Below, in pieces: positions 1-7,708 of a DNA stretch of 13,885 nt. Made by a program: the position numbers and the translations under genes. The notes beneath the pieces were generated by a model that did not search any database, was not told the origin of the DNA, and saw only the letters and a list, made by a program, of their open reading frames with translations. Source of the stretch: Aphodosoma sp045614825 (GTDB lineage Bacteria; Bacteroidota; Bacteroidia; Bacteroidales; Paludibacteraceae); NCBI GenBank assembly GCA_045614825.1, contig JAZLDO010000067.1:1-13885 (forward strand), read 5' to 3'. Position 1 is the first letter of the stretch. Every line of letters begins with the position of its first letter.

Positions 1-1481
1 TTAGGGGTAGGGTGATGTTCCCAGTGCATACCTTGTCGGGCAAAGTGGTGGCATTTGGCGGTCGTGTGTTGAAAAAAGATGATAAAACCGCTAAATATGT
101 CAATTCGCCAGAGAGTGAGATATATCATAAGAGTAATGAGTTGTATGGAATTTATTTTGCTAAGCAGTCGATAGTTAAGCAAGATAGATGTTTTTTGGTG
201 GAGGGGTATACTGATGTTATCAGTATGCATCAGGCGGGAATTACGAATGTGGTGGCGTCGTCGGGTACGTCGCTCACACTAGGGCAGATTAGGATGATAC
301 ATCGTTTTACTCCAAACATTACGGTGCTGTATGATGGTGATGCGGCAGGTATAAAGGCATCGATTAGGGGTATAGACTTGTTGCTCGAAGAGGGTATGAA
401 TGTGAAGGTGGTATTGTTGCCTGATGGTGAGGACCCAGATTCGTATGCACAAAACAATAATGCGTCGGATTTCATCGATTTCATCGACAAAAATCAGGTG
501 GATTTTATACGATTCAAGATACAATTGTTGTTGGATGAAATAGGGAATGATCCTATAAAAAAGGCAGGATTGATACAAGATGTAGTACATTCGATTTCGT
601 TGATACCTGATAATATAGTGCGTTCTGTGTATGCAAAAGAGTGTGCTACTCAGTTGGATATTGATGAGAAGGTGGTACTTGCCGAGATACAGAAGATACT
701 GCGAGCAAGACGCGAGAAAGAGTTGGTTAGAAAATCAAATGGCGATTATACCCCGCAAAGTTATGCTACGGAAGAGAAACATGATACAAATCCTGTATAT
801 AGACAAGAGGACGCACATCCTGCATTAGGTGGAGTTACTAACGTGAATGGGGGTGCTCGGCTTTCAACCTTTGATAAAGAGGAGATGAATATATTGCATT
901 ATGTGGTGAGATATGGAGGAGAATTGTTGTTTCTTTTGGGAGATGGTACGTATCAGACGGTTAGTGGATTTGTTTTGGCATCGTTGGCTGATTTGGAAAC
1001 AGATGGTGATAGTATATTCCATAATCCGTTGCATCAAAAAATGTTGGATTGTGTGAGAGATGTGAAAGTTGAAGATAATTTTAATACGGCTAAATTTTTC
1101 ACTAACCATATTGATCCTGAAATTTCGGCGAAAGCAGCTGAGTTGCTAACTGATAAATATACTTTGTCGCGTATACATACAAAGCAAGATGAATATACTG
1201 GTGATCCTACAAATATGAATGCGCTACAAGAGCATCAGATGAAGTTGGAGTTTCAACGAAAAGAGAATTTAGCGCGAGAAATAAATACCGTGATACATGA
1301 ATATAAAGCGGCAATTATATTATGTCGCGAGCGAGAGTTGGATCAAAAAATTAAGCAGGCGCAAGAATCGGGAAATTTCGATGAAATTATGAATTTTATG
1401 CGACAAAAGCAAATTATAAATGAGCATAAAAAGGCATTGTCGAAAGAAATTGGTGGACGTGTGGTTTTGTGGCGTAGGTAG
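1..1481 (+). CDS. dnaG: DNA primase DnaG, 5'-truncated by the window edge
   Basis: Makes the RNA primers for replication at the fork, working with the DnaB helicase. The frame is open to base 1; the codons before GTG 12 read R-G-R, then V-M-F-P-V, matching the conserved (F)RxRxMFP segment of the primase core, so the gene starts outside the window and position 12 is not a real start. About 492 residues are visible. The TOPRIM domain is complete: EGYTDVI (nt 201-221) supplies the catalytic glutamate, SSGTSLT follows, and LYDGDAAG (DGD at nt 333-341) is the metal-binding acidic motif. The last 200 or so residues are charged and helical, as expected for the helicase-interaction domain. The N-terminal zinc-binding domain lies upstream and cannot be assessed. 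A terminator follows the stop, so dnaG ends its own transcript. Confidence 0.96.
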   Translation, partial: RGRVMFPVHTLSGKVVAFGGRVLKKDDKTAKYVNSPESEIYHKSNELYGIYFAKQSIVKQDRCFLVEGYTDVISMHQAGITNVVASSGTSLTLGQIRMIHRFTPNITVLYDGDAAGIKASIRGIDLLLEEGMNVKVVLLPDGEDPDSYAQNNNASDFIDFIDKNQVDFIRFKIQLLLDEIGNDPIKKAGLIQDVVHSISLIPDNIVRSVYAKECATQLDIDEKVVLAEIQKILRARREKELVRKSNGDYTPQSYATEEKHDTNPVYRQEDAHPALGGVTNVNGGARLSTFDKEEMNILHYVVRYGGELLFLLGDGTYQTVSGFVLASLADLETDGDSIFHNPLHQKMLDCVRDVKVEDNFNTAKFFTNHIDPEISAKAAELLTDKYTLSRIHTKQDEYTGDPTNMNALQEHQMKLEFQRKENLAREINTVIHEYKAAIILCRERELDQKIKQAQESGNFDEIMNFMRQKQIINEHKKALSKEIGGRVVLWRR

Positions 1482-1501
1482 ATGCTGTGGTGAAATATTT
1501 T

Positions 1502-1535
1502 AGAGGTATACTTGATGGGGTGTGCCTCTTTTTTT
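1502..1535 (+). terminator. Intrinsic terminator after dnaG
   Basis: AGAGGTATAC (1502-1511) pairs with GTGTGCCTCT (1520-1529), ten pairs including two G-U wobbles, with an 8-nt loop. A run of seven T ends at 1535. It lies 20 nt after the dnaG stop and separates dnaG from sufB. The rest of the 1482-1761 gap holds the sufB promoter; I see no gene in it. Confidence 0.85.
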
Positions 1536-1675
1536 ATTGTTTTCTGTGTTTTAGAAAAATGGGATGGATTAGATATTTGTAGTGATTGTGTTGTTTTGAT
1601 TTTAGGGAGAGGGATGCTTTATGGTATGTTTATCCTATGAAGAAGCTTGCTGATGGATAATATATTTTCGTGGTG

Positions 1676-1706
1676 TTGTCTATGTGAAATATTTTTATTA
1701 TCTTTG
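1676..1706 (+). promoter_or_regulatory. Bacteroidetes-type promoter for the sufB series
   Basis: TTG at 1676-1678 (-33 element) and TATCTTTG at 1699-1706 (-7 element, consensus TAnnTTTG), separated by 20 bp, the usual spacing for the primary sigma factor of this phylum. Transcription should start near 1712, leaving a leader of about 50 nt before the sufB ATG. No similar element was found in the downstream gaps up to 9295, so this may drive the whole series. Confidence 0.75.
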
Positions 1707-1761
1707 TGGGCTAATTATACGCCAAATTGTACACTATTGAAAATTATAAAAAAATAGATAT

Positions 1762-3210
1762 ATGTCAGAGAATAATTCGAATGAATTGATTAATCAAGTG
1801 GCTCAGAAAGAGTATGAATACGGGTTTACGACCGATGTTCATACTGAGACTATACAGAAGGGATTGTCGGAAGAGGTAGTGCGCTTGATTTCGGCGAAAA
1901 AGGAAGAACCAGAGTGGTTGTTGGAGTTTAGATTGAAGGCTTATCGCCATTGGTTGACGATGACGATGCCAGATTGGGCGTTGTTGAATATACCAGAAAT
2001 AGATTTTCAGGCGATATCGTACTATGCTGCTCCACGCAAAAATGCTCCAAAGTCGTTGGATGAGGTTGACCCTGAGATTCTTGATACGTTCAATAAATTA
2101 GGTATTCCACTCGAAGAGCAAAAGGTGTTGAGCGGTATTGCGGTGGATGCGGTGATGGACTCGGTGTCGGTGAAGACTACGTTCCGCGAGAAATTGGCAG
2201 AGAAGGGTATTATTTTCTGCTCGATTTCGGAGGCAGTGAAGGAGTATCCTGACTTGGTGCGTGAGTATTTGGGTTCGGTGGTGCCTTATACAGATAACTT
2301 TTATGCGGCGTTGAACTGTGCAGTATTCTCGGATGGGTCGTTTGTCTATATACCGAAGGGGGTGCGTTGTCCGATGGAGTTGTCGACATATTTCCGTATA
2401 AATGCAGCGGGTACGGGTCAGTTTGAGCGTACGTTGATTGTGGCGGATGATGATGCATACGTGTCGTATTTGGAAGGTTGTACTGCTCCGCAACGCGATG
2501 AAAATCAGTTGCATGCTGCGATTGTGGAGATTGTGGTGATGAATAATGCAGAGGTGAAATATTCGACCGTGCAGAACTGGTATCCAGGCGACAAAGATGG
2601 CAAGGGTGGTATCTATAACTTTGTGACAAAGAGAGCGATATGTAAGGGTAATAACTCGAAAGTGTCGTGGACACAGGTGGAGACAGGCTCGGCTATTACG
2701 TGGAAATATCCGTCATGTATATTGAAAGGCGATAATTCGGTGGGCGAGTTCTATTCGGTGGCGTTGACAAATAATTATCAACAAGCAGATACGGGTACGA
2801 AGATGATACATTTGGGCAAAAACACACGTTCGCGCATTGTGAGCAAGGGTATTTCGGCAGGTAAGAGTCAGAATTCGTATCGTGGATTGGTGAAAGTGAA
2901 TGCAAATGCCACAGGTGCAAGGAATTACTCGCAATGCGACTCGTTGTTGTTGGGCGACCAATGCGGTGCGCATACATTCCCATACGTAGATGTTAAGAAT
3001 CCGACTGCGATTATTGAACATGAGGCTACTACATCTAAAATATCTGAAGATCAGTTGTTTTATTGCGCTCAGCGTGGTATTTCTACTGAGGACGCAGTGG
3101 GCTTGATTATCGGTGGTTATGCCAAAGAGGTAATCAATAAATTGCCTATGGAATTTGCGGTGGAAGCGCAGAAATTGTTGCAGATTTCTCTTGAGGGAAG
3201 CGTTGGTTAA
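1762..3210 (+). CDS. sufB: Fe-S cluster assembly scaffold protein SufB
   Basis: Cytosolic core of the SUF iron-sulfur assembly machine, normally acting in a SufB-SufC-SufD complex where nascent clusters are built before transfer to apoproteins. The 482-residue length is typical. The family's beta-helix core is recognisable (for example SKVSWTQVETGSAITWKYPS). The C-terminal segment EDQLFYCAQRGIS places Cys435 where the essential scaffold cysteine of E. coli SufB (Cys405) lies, followed by the conserved GLIIGGYAKEVINKLP region. The ATG at 1762 follows an A-rich leader without a Shine-Dalgarno sequence, normal for Bacteroidetes. The next gene, 12 nt downstream, is pnuC: sufC and sufD do not follow, unlike the usual suf operon, so its partners must be encoded elsewhere. 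Confidence 0.97.
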   Translation: MSENNSNELINQVAQKEYEYGFTTDVHTETIQKGLSEEVVRLISAKKEEPEWLLEFRLKAYRHWLTMTMPDWALLNIPEIDFQAISYYAAPRKNAPKSLDEVDPEILDTFNKLGIPLEEQKVLSGIAVDAVMDSVSVKTTFREKLAEKGIIFCSISEAVKEYPDLVREYLGSVVPYTDNFYAALNCAVFSDGSFVYIPKGVRCPMELSTYFRINAAGTGQFERTLIVADDDAYVSYLEGCTAPQRDENQLHAAIVEIVVMNNAEVKYSTVQNWYPGDKDGKGGIYNFVTKRAICKGNNSKVSWTQVETGSAITWKYPSCILKGDNSVGEFYSVALTNNYQQADTGTKMIHLGKNTRSRIVSKGISAGKSQNSYRGLVKVNANATGARNYSQCDSLLLGDQCGAHTFPYVDVKNPTAIIEHEATTSKISEDQLFYCAQRGISTEDAVGLIIGGYAKEVINKLPMEFAVEAQKLLQISLEGSVG

Positions 3211-3227
3211 TTCATAATTATTATGAA
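3208..3227 (+). repeat. Heptad pair and palindrome over the sufB stop and pnuC start
   Basis: Two heptads, TAATTCA (3208-3214) and TAATTAT (3215-3221), begin on the sufB stop codon. The same bases form a perfect palindrome, TTCATAA (3211-3217) and TTATGAA (3221-3227), with a 3-nt loop, whose right arm contains the pnuC ATG (3223-3225). The helix is all A/T apart from one G-C pair, so it is weak. A 12-nt copy, AATTCATAATTA, recurs right after ftsH (6739-6750). Confidence 0.6.
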
Positions 3228-3795
3228 CTGGCTTGAAATCATAGCAGTGGTGTTTGGGGTGGTGGCTATATGGCTGGCATCTAAGGGGGAGGTTGTGAAT
3301 TTTGGAATTGGGTTGGTGAATTGTGTGTTGTATGGCATATTGTTTGGCAGAGAGGGGTTGTATTCGGGGATGATGTTGCAAGCGATATATTTTGTTATAA
3401 ATCTTTATGGGTTGTATTCGTGGAAAAAGCCTCGAAATGAGGAGAAGAAGTTGAATGTGAGTTGGTTGAGTTGGAAAGAGAGGGTTTGGGTGTTGTTGAT
3501 TGTTGCGGTGACTGGAGTGCTGTGGGGGATGGGTGTGAAGTGGGGAGCGCAGTTGTTGCCAGAGAATATTCAGGAGCCACAATATCCGATGATTGATGCC
3601 ATATTGACAACAGCGAGTGTAGTGGCACAGATATTGCTGACACGTAAGAAGACAGATAATTGGGTGATGTGGGTGATAGTGGATGTGGTTTATATAGGAT
3701 TATTCGTGATGGTGGGGATGTATTGGACTGCAGGGCTTTATGTGGTTTATACGCTGATTGCAGTGAATGCAGTGCGAATGTGGAATGATGAATGA
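3223..3795 (+). CDS. pnuC: PnuC-family vitamin-precursor transporter
   Basis: Inner-membrane facilitator of the PnuC family, whose members carry nicotinamide riboside for NAD synthesis; relatives carry thiamine or riboflavin. 190 residues, almost entirely hydrophobic, with about six or seven membrane segments. The family signature Q-x2-Y-x3-N-x2-G-x-Y-x-W is seen at residues 53-67, and the N-terminal W-x-A-S-K-G-x3-N-F segment (residues 17-27) is also typical. Bacteroidetes thiamine-specific relatives usually sit beside a thiamine pyrophosphokinase gene; none is here and I see no TPP riboswitch, so nicotinamide riboside is favoured but not proven. The start lies 12 nt after sufB, implying cotranscription. 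The last codons (N-D-E, stop) fall inside a 7-bp repeat array that continues into the gap. Confidence 0.85.
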   Translation: MNWLEIIAVVFGVVAIWLASKGEVVNFGIGLVNCVLYGILFGREGLYSGMMLQAIYFVINLYGLYSWKKPRNEEKKLNVSWLSWKERVWVLLIVAVTGVLWGMGVKWGAQLLPENIQEPQYPMIDAILTTASVVAQILLTRKKTDNWVMWVIVDVVYIGLFVMVGMYWTAGLYVVYTLIAVNAVRMWNDE

Positions 3796-3825
3796 TGAAT
3801 TGTTGAATTTTCAACTTTCAATTTA
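3784..3825 (+). repeat. Heptad array between pnuC and the DedA-like gene
   Basis: Six units in unbroken 7-bp phase: AATGATG, AATGATG, AATTGTT, GAATTTT, CAACTTT, CAATTTA. The first two units contain the last codons and TGA stop of pnuC, and the array ends 4 nt before the next ATG. GTTGAA and TTCAAC (3802-3807, 3810-3815) also form a short inverted repeat. Confidence 0.65.
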
Positions 3826-3829
3826 ATTT

Positions 3830-4270
3830 ATGGATTTGTTATCACTTGGATATTTGGGGATTGCGATAGCGGCGTTTTTGGCGGCTACGATATTACCTTT
3901 TAGTAGTGGGGTGGTGTTTACGGGATTGTTGATAGGGGGCTATGACCCGATATGGTTAGTGGTGTGGGCTACGGTAGGCAATACGCTTGGGGGTATGACT
4001 TGTTATGGTTTGGGGTATTTGGGGAAGATAGAGTGGATAGAGCGTTGGCTAAAAATACCACAAGAAAAGGCAGAACGTTGGAAAGCTAAAGTGCATAAAT
4101 ATGGCGATGGATTCGCGTTTTTTTCCTTCTTGCCAGGTGTGGGGGATTTTATTGCAGTGGCGGCAGGATTGTTGAGATGCAGATGGTGGGTGGTGTTGGT
4201 GTCGATGGCAATGGGTAAGTTGGTGAGGTATTTGGTATGGATGGAAGCGAATCAGATGATAATGAATTGA
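3830..4270 (+). CDS. DedA/YqaA-type small membrane protein (VTT domain)
   Basis: A 146-residue integral membrane protein resembling the YqaA branch of the DedA/VTT superfamily, some members of which are lipid flippases or membrane-homeostasis factors; the substrate here is unknown. The diagnostic region is FFSFLPGVGDFIAVAAGLLR (residues 97-116), matching the re-entrant loop pattern F-x-P-G-x7-8-A-G. The arginine that many DedA proteins carry after the P-G is replaced here by Val-Gly-Asp, as in YqaA-like proteins. Further hydrophobic stretches lie at about residues 7-36 and 39-64, with an amphipathic charged segment at 66-90. It sits 34 nt after pnuC and upstream of rsfS, ftsH and cdsA, which fits a membrane role. 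The stop codon is part of a GAATTGA repeat. Confidence 0.8.
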   Translation: MDLLSLGYLGIAIAAFLAATILPFSSGVVFTGLLIGGYDPIWLVVWATVGNTLGGMTCYGLGYLGKIEWIERWLKIPQEKAERWKAKVHKYGDGFAFFSFLPGVGDFIAVAAGLLRCRWWVVLVSMAMGKLVRYLVWMEANQMIMN

Positions 4271-4295
4271 GAATTGAGAGTTGAGAATTGAGAAT
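4264..4295 (+). repeat. GAATTGA heptad array at the end of the DedA-like gene
   Basis: GAATTGA (4264-4270), GAATTGA, GAGTTGA, GAATTGA (to 4291), then a decayed unit. The TGA stop of the preceding gene is the end of the first unit. Confidence 0.7.
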
Positions 4296-4308
4296 GCCGT
4301 TCGGCGTT
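4293..4308. repeat. Short GC-rich hairpin between two heptad arrays
   Basis: AATGCCG (4293-4299) and CGGCGTT (4302-4308) form seven pairs, one a G-T wobble, with a TT loop. There is no U-tract, so it is not a classical terminator. It separates the GAATTGA array from the ACTAATA array. Confidence 0.5.
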
Positions 4309-4312
4309 AATC

Positions 4313-4347
4313 ATTAATAACTAATAACTAAACATTAATAACTAAAA
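4313..4347 (+). repeat. ATTAATA/ACTAATA heptad array before rsfS
   Basis: Five units in phase: ATTAATA, ACTAATA, ACTAAAC, ATTAATA, ACTAAAA. It ends three bases before the rsfS ATG and so forms the translation-initiation region, A-rich and without a Shine-Dalgarno sequence. Confidence 0.7.
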
Positions 4348-4350
4348 TAA

Positions 4351-4707
4351 ATGGCAGAAATGAAACAACTTATCTCAACTATTGTTGAGGGTATGCAAGA
4401 GAAAAAAGCAAAGAAAATTGCGATTGTGGATATGAGCAAATTGGAGGCTCCATGTCAATATTTTGTTATCTGTGAGGGTGACTCAAGTACACACGTTATG
4501 ACAATTGCAACAACGATGAAAGACTTTGTGCGTGAGCATGCAGGCGAAAAACCTTTTTCGTCGGATGGTTATGAAAATTGTCAATGGATTGCGTTGGATT
4601 ATGGCAATGTGATTGTGCATGTGTTCCAACCAGAATTCCGTGAATTCTATGATATTGAGCACCTTTGGGCAGATGCAAATATCACAATGATTCCAGACTT
4701 GGATTAA
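4351..4707 (+). CDS. rsfS: Ribosome silencing factor RsfS (YbeB/Iojap)
   Basis: Binds protein uL14 (L14) of the large ribosomal subunit and blocks subunit joining when nutrients are short. The 118-residue length fits the family. Conserved blocks are YFVICEGDSSTH (residues 37-48), WIALDYGNVIVHVF (79-92) and REFYDIEHLWADA (97-109), all hallmarks of the single Iojap domain. It lies directly upstream of ftsH, a neighbourhood I recall from other Bacteroidales. Both flanking gaps are 7-bp repeat arrays; no promoter consensus is present in them, so expression probably comes from upstream. The start is well fixed: the ATG opens the MAEMKQLI helix expected at the N terminus. Confidence 0.95.
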   Translation: MAEMKQLISTIVEGMQEKKAKKIAIVDMSKLEAPCQYFVICEGDSSTHVMTIATTMKDFVREHAGEKPFSSDGYENCQWIALDYGNVIVHVFQPEFREFYDIEHLWADANITMIPDLD

Positions 4708-4713
4708 AAAAAG

Positions 4714-4755
4714 ATTAAAGAGTAATTAGTAAATAGTAATTGGTAAAGAGTGGAT
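4714..4755 (+). repeat. AGTAATT heptad array before ftsH
   Basis: Units in phase: ATTAAAG, AGTAATT, AGTAAAT, AGTAATT, GGTAAAG, AGTGGAT; a further weak unit AGCGGGA follows. It starts 6 nt after the rsfS stop. The remaining 32 nt before the ftsH ATG include an A/G-rich stretch, GGGGAAAAG. Confidence 0.65.
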
Positions 4756-4787
4756 AGCGGGAGCTATTTGTTAGGGGAAAAGTATAT

Positions 4788-6740
4788 ATGTCACAAGAAG
4801 TAGATAATAAGCAAAATCAACAAGGGAAAAAACCACAGAAGGGTGGACCACAGAAAGGTGGATATAAGCCTAAATTTAATTTTTATTGGATATACTTGGC
4901 AATAGGTATATTCTTTATCGTATTGTCGGTGTGGAATCCGAAAGGTGCATCGCGAGATGTGGCTTATTCGCGATTAGAAGATGGATTGCGTAATGGATGC
5001 GTTAGTAAGCTTACGGTAGAGATTAATAAACAAAAAGCCGTTGCCGAAATTAATCCTAAATGCGCAAAAGATATTACTGGTATAGAAGCCGATGGTGATG
5101 ATGTAGTGCGAGTGCAAACGATTGTGCCATCGATAGATGAGTTTTCGAAATTGCTCAATGAATTGAAGGCCGACAAAGTGTTTGTGGGTGAAGTGCGCTA
5201 TACCGAAGGTAAGGATTACTTTGATATGTTCTTATTCTCGGTGTTGCCATTGTTGTTGCTTATTGGATTCTTCGTGTTTATGAATCGTAAGATGATGGGC
5301 GGCGGAGGTCCTGGTGGGGTGTTCAACGTAGGCAAATCGAAAGCACAGATGTTTGACAAAAACAATCCACAGCACAAGGTAACATTTGCTGATGTGGCAG
5401 GATTGGAAGGGGCAAAACAAGAGATAGAAGAGATTGTACACTTCTTGAAAAACCCTAAGAAATATACAGTGCTTGGGGGTAAGATACCAAAAGGAGCATT
5501 GCTTGTAGGCCCTCCGGGAACAGGTAAGACATTGCTGGCAAAAGCAGTGGCAGGCGAGGCAGATGTGCCATTCTTCTCGATGTCGGGGTCGGACTTCGTA
5601 GAGATGTTTGTGGGAGTAGGAGCATCGCGTGTGCGCGACCTATTCAGACAAGCAAAAGAGAAGGCTCCATGTATCGTGTTTATCGATGAAATCGATGCAA
5701 TTGGACGTGCTCGTGGTAAAAATGTTAACCATAACGGCAACGACGAACGTGAGAATACACTCAACCAATTGTTGACTGAGATGGATGGTTTTGGTTCGAA
5801 TTCAGGTGTCATTATATTGGCAGCGACTAACCGCGCAGAGATATTGGATAAAGCATTGTTGCGTGCAGGACGTTTCGATCGTCAGATACAAGTAGAATTG
5901 CCAGATGTGCATGAGCGTAAAGCTATATTTAACGTACATTTGAAACCACTGAAACTCGATGAAACCGTAGATGTTGACTTCTTGTCGCGTCAAACACCAG
6001 GCTTCTCAGGTGCCGATATTGCCAATGTATGTAATGAGGCGGCATTGATAGCAGCACGTAAAGAGCGCGATGCAATTGGGCGTCAGGATTTCTTGGATGC
6101 AGTGGATAGAATTGTCGGTGGATTGGAGAAAAAGACAAAAATCATCACAGCAGAAGAGAAGAAAAATATCGCATATCACGAGGCAGGGCATGCCACAATC
6201 AGTTGGCACTTGCAATATGCCGACCCATTGGTGAAGGTGACCATCGTGCCACGCGGACAAGCATTGGGTGCAGCATGGTATTTGCCAGAAGAGCGTCAGC
6301 TCACATCAGAACAACATATATTAGATAAAATCTGTTCGTTGTTGGGCGGACGTGCAGCCGAAGAGATATTCTTTGGAATATTGGACACTGGGGCATTGTC
6401 GGATTTGGAACAAGCAACACGCCGTGCATACGCGATGGTGACATATTTCGGTATGAGCGATAAGTTGAAAAATATATCGTATTATGATTCGACAGGACAG
6501 AGCGAGTTTGGATTCAGCAAGCCATATTCGGAAGCTACAGCTCAGTTGATTGACCGTGAAGTGCAACGTATCATTGACGAGCAATATGAACGAGCGAAAC
6601 AGATATTGATGCAATATAAAGAGGGGCACAACGAAGTGGCTCAGATATTGATAGACAAAGAGGTGTTGTTTGCAGAAGATTTGGAACAAGTGTTTGGCAA
6701 ACGTCAGTGGGCATCGCGAGCGGAGGAAATACTTCAATAA
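4788..6740 (+). CDS. ftsH: ATP-dependent zinc metalloprotease FtsH
   Basis: Hexameric membrane-bound AAA+ protease that extracts and degrades misfolded membrane proteins and regulators. 650 residues. A polar, Gln/Lys/Gly-rich N-terminal tail (1-30) precedes membrane segment 1 (about 33-49); a roughly 95-residue periplasmic domain follows; membrane segment 2 is at about 146-165, then a Gly-rich linker. AAA domain: Walker A GPPGTGKT (241-248), Walker B IVFIDEID (296-303), and the second region of homology with arginine fingers in RAGRFDRQ (359-366). Protease domain: HEAGH (464-468), with Asp539 in the SDLEQAT segment as the likely third zinc ligand. All catalytic residues are present. It lies between rsfS and cdsA. 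In other bacteria FtsH affects lipid balance, so the neighbouring phospholipid genes are suggestive but not proof of a link. Confidence 0.98.
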   Translation: MSQEVDNKQNQQGKKPQKGGPQKGGYKPKFNFYWIYLAIGIFFIVLSVWNPKGASRDVAYSRLEDGLRNGCVSKLTVEINKQKAVAEINPKCAKDITGIEADGDDVVRVQTIVPSIDEFSKLLNELKADKVFVGEVRYTEGKDYFDMFLFSVLPLLLLIGFFVFMNRKMMGGGGPGGVFNVGKSKAQMFDKNNPQHKVTFADVAGLEGAKQEIEEIVHFLKNPKKYTVLGGKIPKGALLVGPPGTGKTLLAKAVAGEADVPFFSMSGSDFVEMFVGVGASRVRDLFRQAKEKAPCIVFIDEIDAIGRARGKNVNHNGNDERENTLNQLLTEMDGFGSNSGVIILAATNRAEILDKALLRAGRFDRQIQVELPDVHERKAIFNVHLKPLKLDETVDVDFLSRQTPGFSGADIANVCNEAALIAARKERDAIGRQDFLDAVDRIVGGLEKKTKIITAEEKKNIAYHEAGHATISWHLQYADPLVKVTIVPRGQALGAAWYLPEERQLTSEQHILDKICSLLGGRAAEEIFFGILDTGALSDLEQATRRAYAMVTYFGMSDKLKNISYYDSTGQSEFGFSKPYSEATAQLIDREVQRIIDEQYERAKQILMQYKEGHNEVAQILIDKEVLFAEDLEQVFGKRQWASRAEEILQ

Positions 6741-6751
6741 TTCATAATTAG
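6738..6751 (+). repeat. Heptad pair on the ftsH stop codon
   Basis: TAATTCA and TAATTAG in phase, starting exactly on the TAA stop of ftsH. It mirrors the arrangement after sufB (3208-3221). Confidence 0.55.
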
Positions 6752-6772
6752 TCTTCAGGTTGTTTAATTATC

Positions 6773-6793
6773 GGACACTCGAGCCGAGTGTCC
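6773..6793. repeat. Perfect GC-rich hairpin upstream of cdsA (REP-like)
   Basis: GGACACTCG (6773-6781) and CGAGTGTCC (6785-6793) are perfect complements around an AGC loop, then CTAC. No U-tract follows on either strand, so a repetitive palindrome or RNA-stabilising hairpin is more likely than a terminator. It sits inside the ftsH-cdsA gap of an apparent operon. Confidence 0.7.
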
Positions 6794-6799
6794 CTACAT

Positions 6800-6827
6800 C
6801 AAACTTTTAACGTTCAACTTTCAACTT
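6800..6827 (+). repeat. Heptad array before cdsA
   Basis: CAAACTT, TTAACGT, TCAACTT, TCAACTT in 7-bp phase. It resembles the TTCAACTTTCAA stretch in front of the DedA-like gene (3810-3821). It ends 8 nt before the preferred cdsA start. Confidence 0.6.
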
Positions 6828-6835
6828 TATATATC

Positions 6836-7684
6836 GTGGATGTTAAGAATTTAGTAACTCGTACTTTAGCGGGTGCAGTGCTAGTAGCGGTGATAATATG
6901 CGCTACACTTTTGAGTCCTTATAGTTTTGGCGTAGTATTTATGCTGATAAGTTTGTTGGCAACGCAAGAGTTATTGAAGTTGCTGACTGGTAAGACGTCA
7001 TATTTGGGTGGTGTGTCGGCTATGTTGTTTTTAGCAATATTTGCTGAACATGCGATGATGTTTTCAGAACGAATGATAGTTATAGTATGGGTTGTTTATG
7101 GCATGAGTCTTTTGTGTGCTATGATAGGGCAATTGTGGAATAGGAAGACAAATCCAGTAGAGTCGTGGATGCATATAGCCTATAGCCAGATTTATGTGGC
7201 ATTGCCATTTGCGTTGATCAATATGATAGCCTTTTTCCGCGGCCAATTTACGCCTATCTTGGTGTTGTCGATGTTTGTGTTTATATGGGTTAACGATTCG
7301 TTTGCTTATCTTACAGGTTCGCTTTTTGGACGTCATCGTCTGTTCGAACGCGTGTCACCAAAAAAATCGTGGGAAGGATTCATTGGAGGCAATTTGTTTG
7401 CATTAGGTGCAGCTTATTTGATGTCGGTATTAGATCAACCATTGTCGAGATTGCTCGTGGGCAATGATGGATCGTCGTTGGAATTGTGGCAATGGTTTGT
7501 GTTTGCACAAATCGTAGTTGTATTTGGCACATTTGGCGACTTAGTGGAATCGTTGTTGAAACGCACATTGGGAGTGAAGGATTCTGGAGTAGCAATTCCT
7601 GGTCATGGCGGTTGGTTGGACCGTTTCGATAGTTTGATTTTTGCTGCGCCAGTGGTGGCATGTTATCTATATTTATTGTTGTGA
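6836..7684 (+). CDS. cdsA: Phosphatidate cytidylyltransferase (CDP-diglyceride synthase)
   Basis: Integral membrane enzyme that converts phosphatidic acid and CTP to CDP-diacylglycerol, the precursor of all bacterial phospholipids. The CdsA signature is complete: SLLKRTLGVKDSG, then PGHGGWLDRFDS, ending about 17 residues before the C terminus; the upstream SPKKSWEG block and the N-D-S-F-A-Y-x2-G segment are also typical. I place the start at GTG 6836, giving 283 residues beginning M-D-V-K-N-L-V-T-R-T, as family members do. The frame stays open to GTG 6788, but those 16 extra codons are hairpin and 7-bp repeat sequence and look non-coding. About seven or eight membrane segments. Followed after 24 nt by psd, so two steps of phosphatidylethanolamine synthesis are linked. 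Confidence 0.94.
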   Translation: MDVKNLVTRTLAGAVLVAVIICATLLSPYSFGVVFMLISLLATQELLKLLTGKTSYLGGVSAMLFLAIFAEHAMMFSERMIVIVWVVYGMSLLCAMIGQLWNRKTNPVESWMHIAYSQIYVALPFALINMIAFFRGQFTPILVLSMFVFIWVNDSFAYLTGSLFGRHRLFERVSPKKSWEGFIGGNLFALGAAYLMSVLDQPLSRLLVGNDGSSLELWQWFVFAQIVVVFGTFGDLVESLLKRTLGVKDSGVAIPGHGGWLDRFDSLIFAAPVVACYLYLLL

Positions 7685-7708
7685 TATTAATTATAAAACT
7701 CAAATACT

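Noticed and set aside
279..590. Minus-strand open frames across dnaG, sufB, ftsH and other genes
   Set aside because: They lie opposite clearly conserved coding sequence, overlap each other and show no recognisable domain.
3211..3222. TPP or other riboswitch before pnuC
   Set aside because: The gap is 12 nt, far too short for a riboswitch.
4485..4491. AAGTACA motif copy inside rsfS
   Set aside because: A single copy in coding sequence without the flanking tail; consistent with chance.
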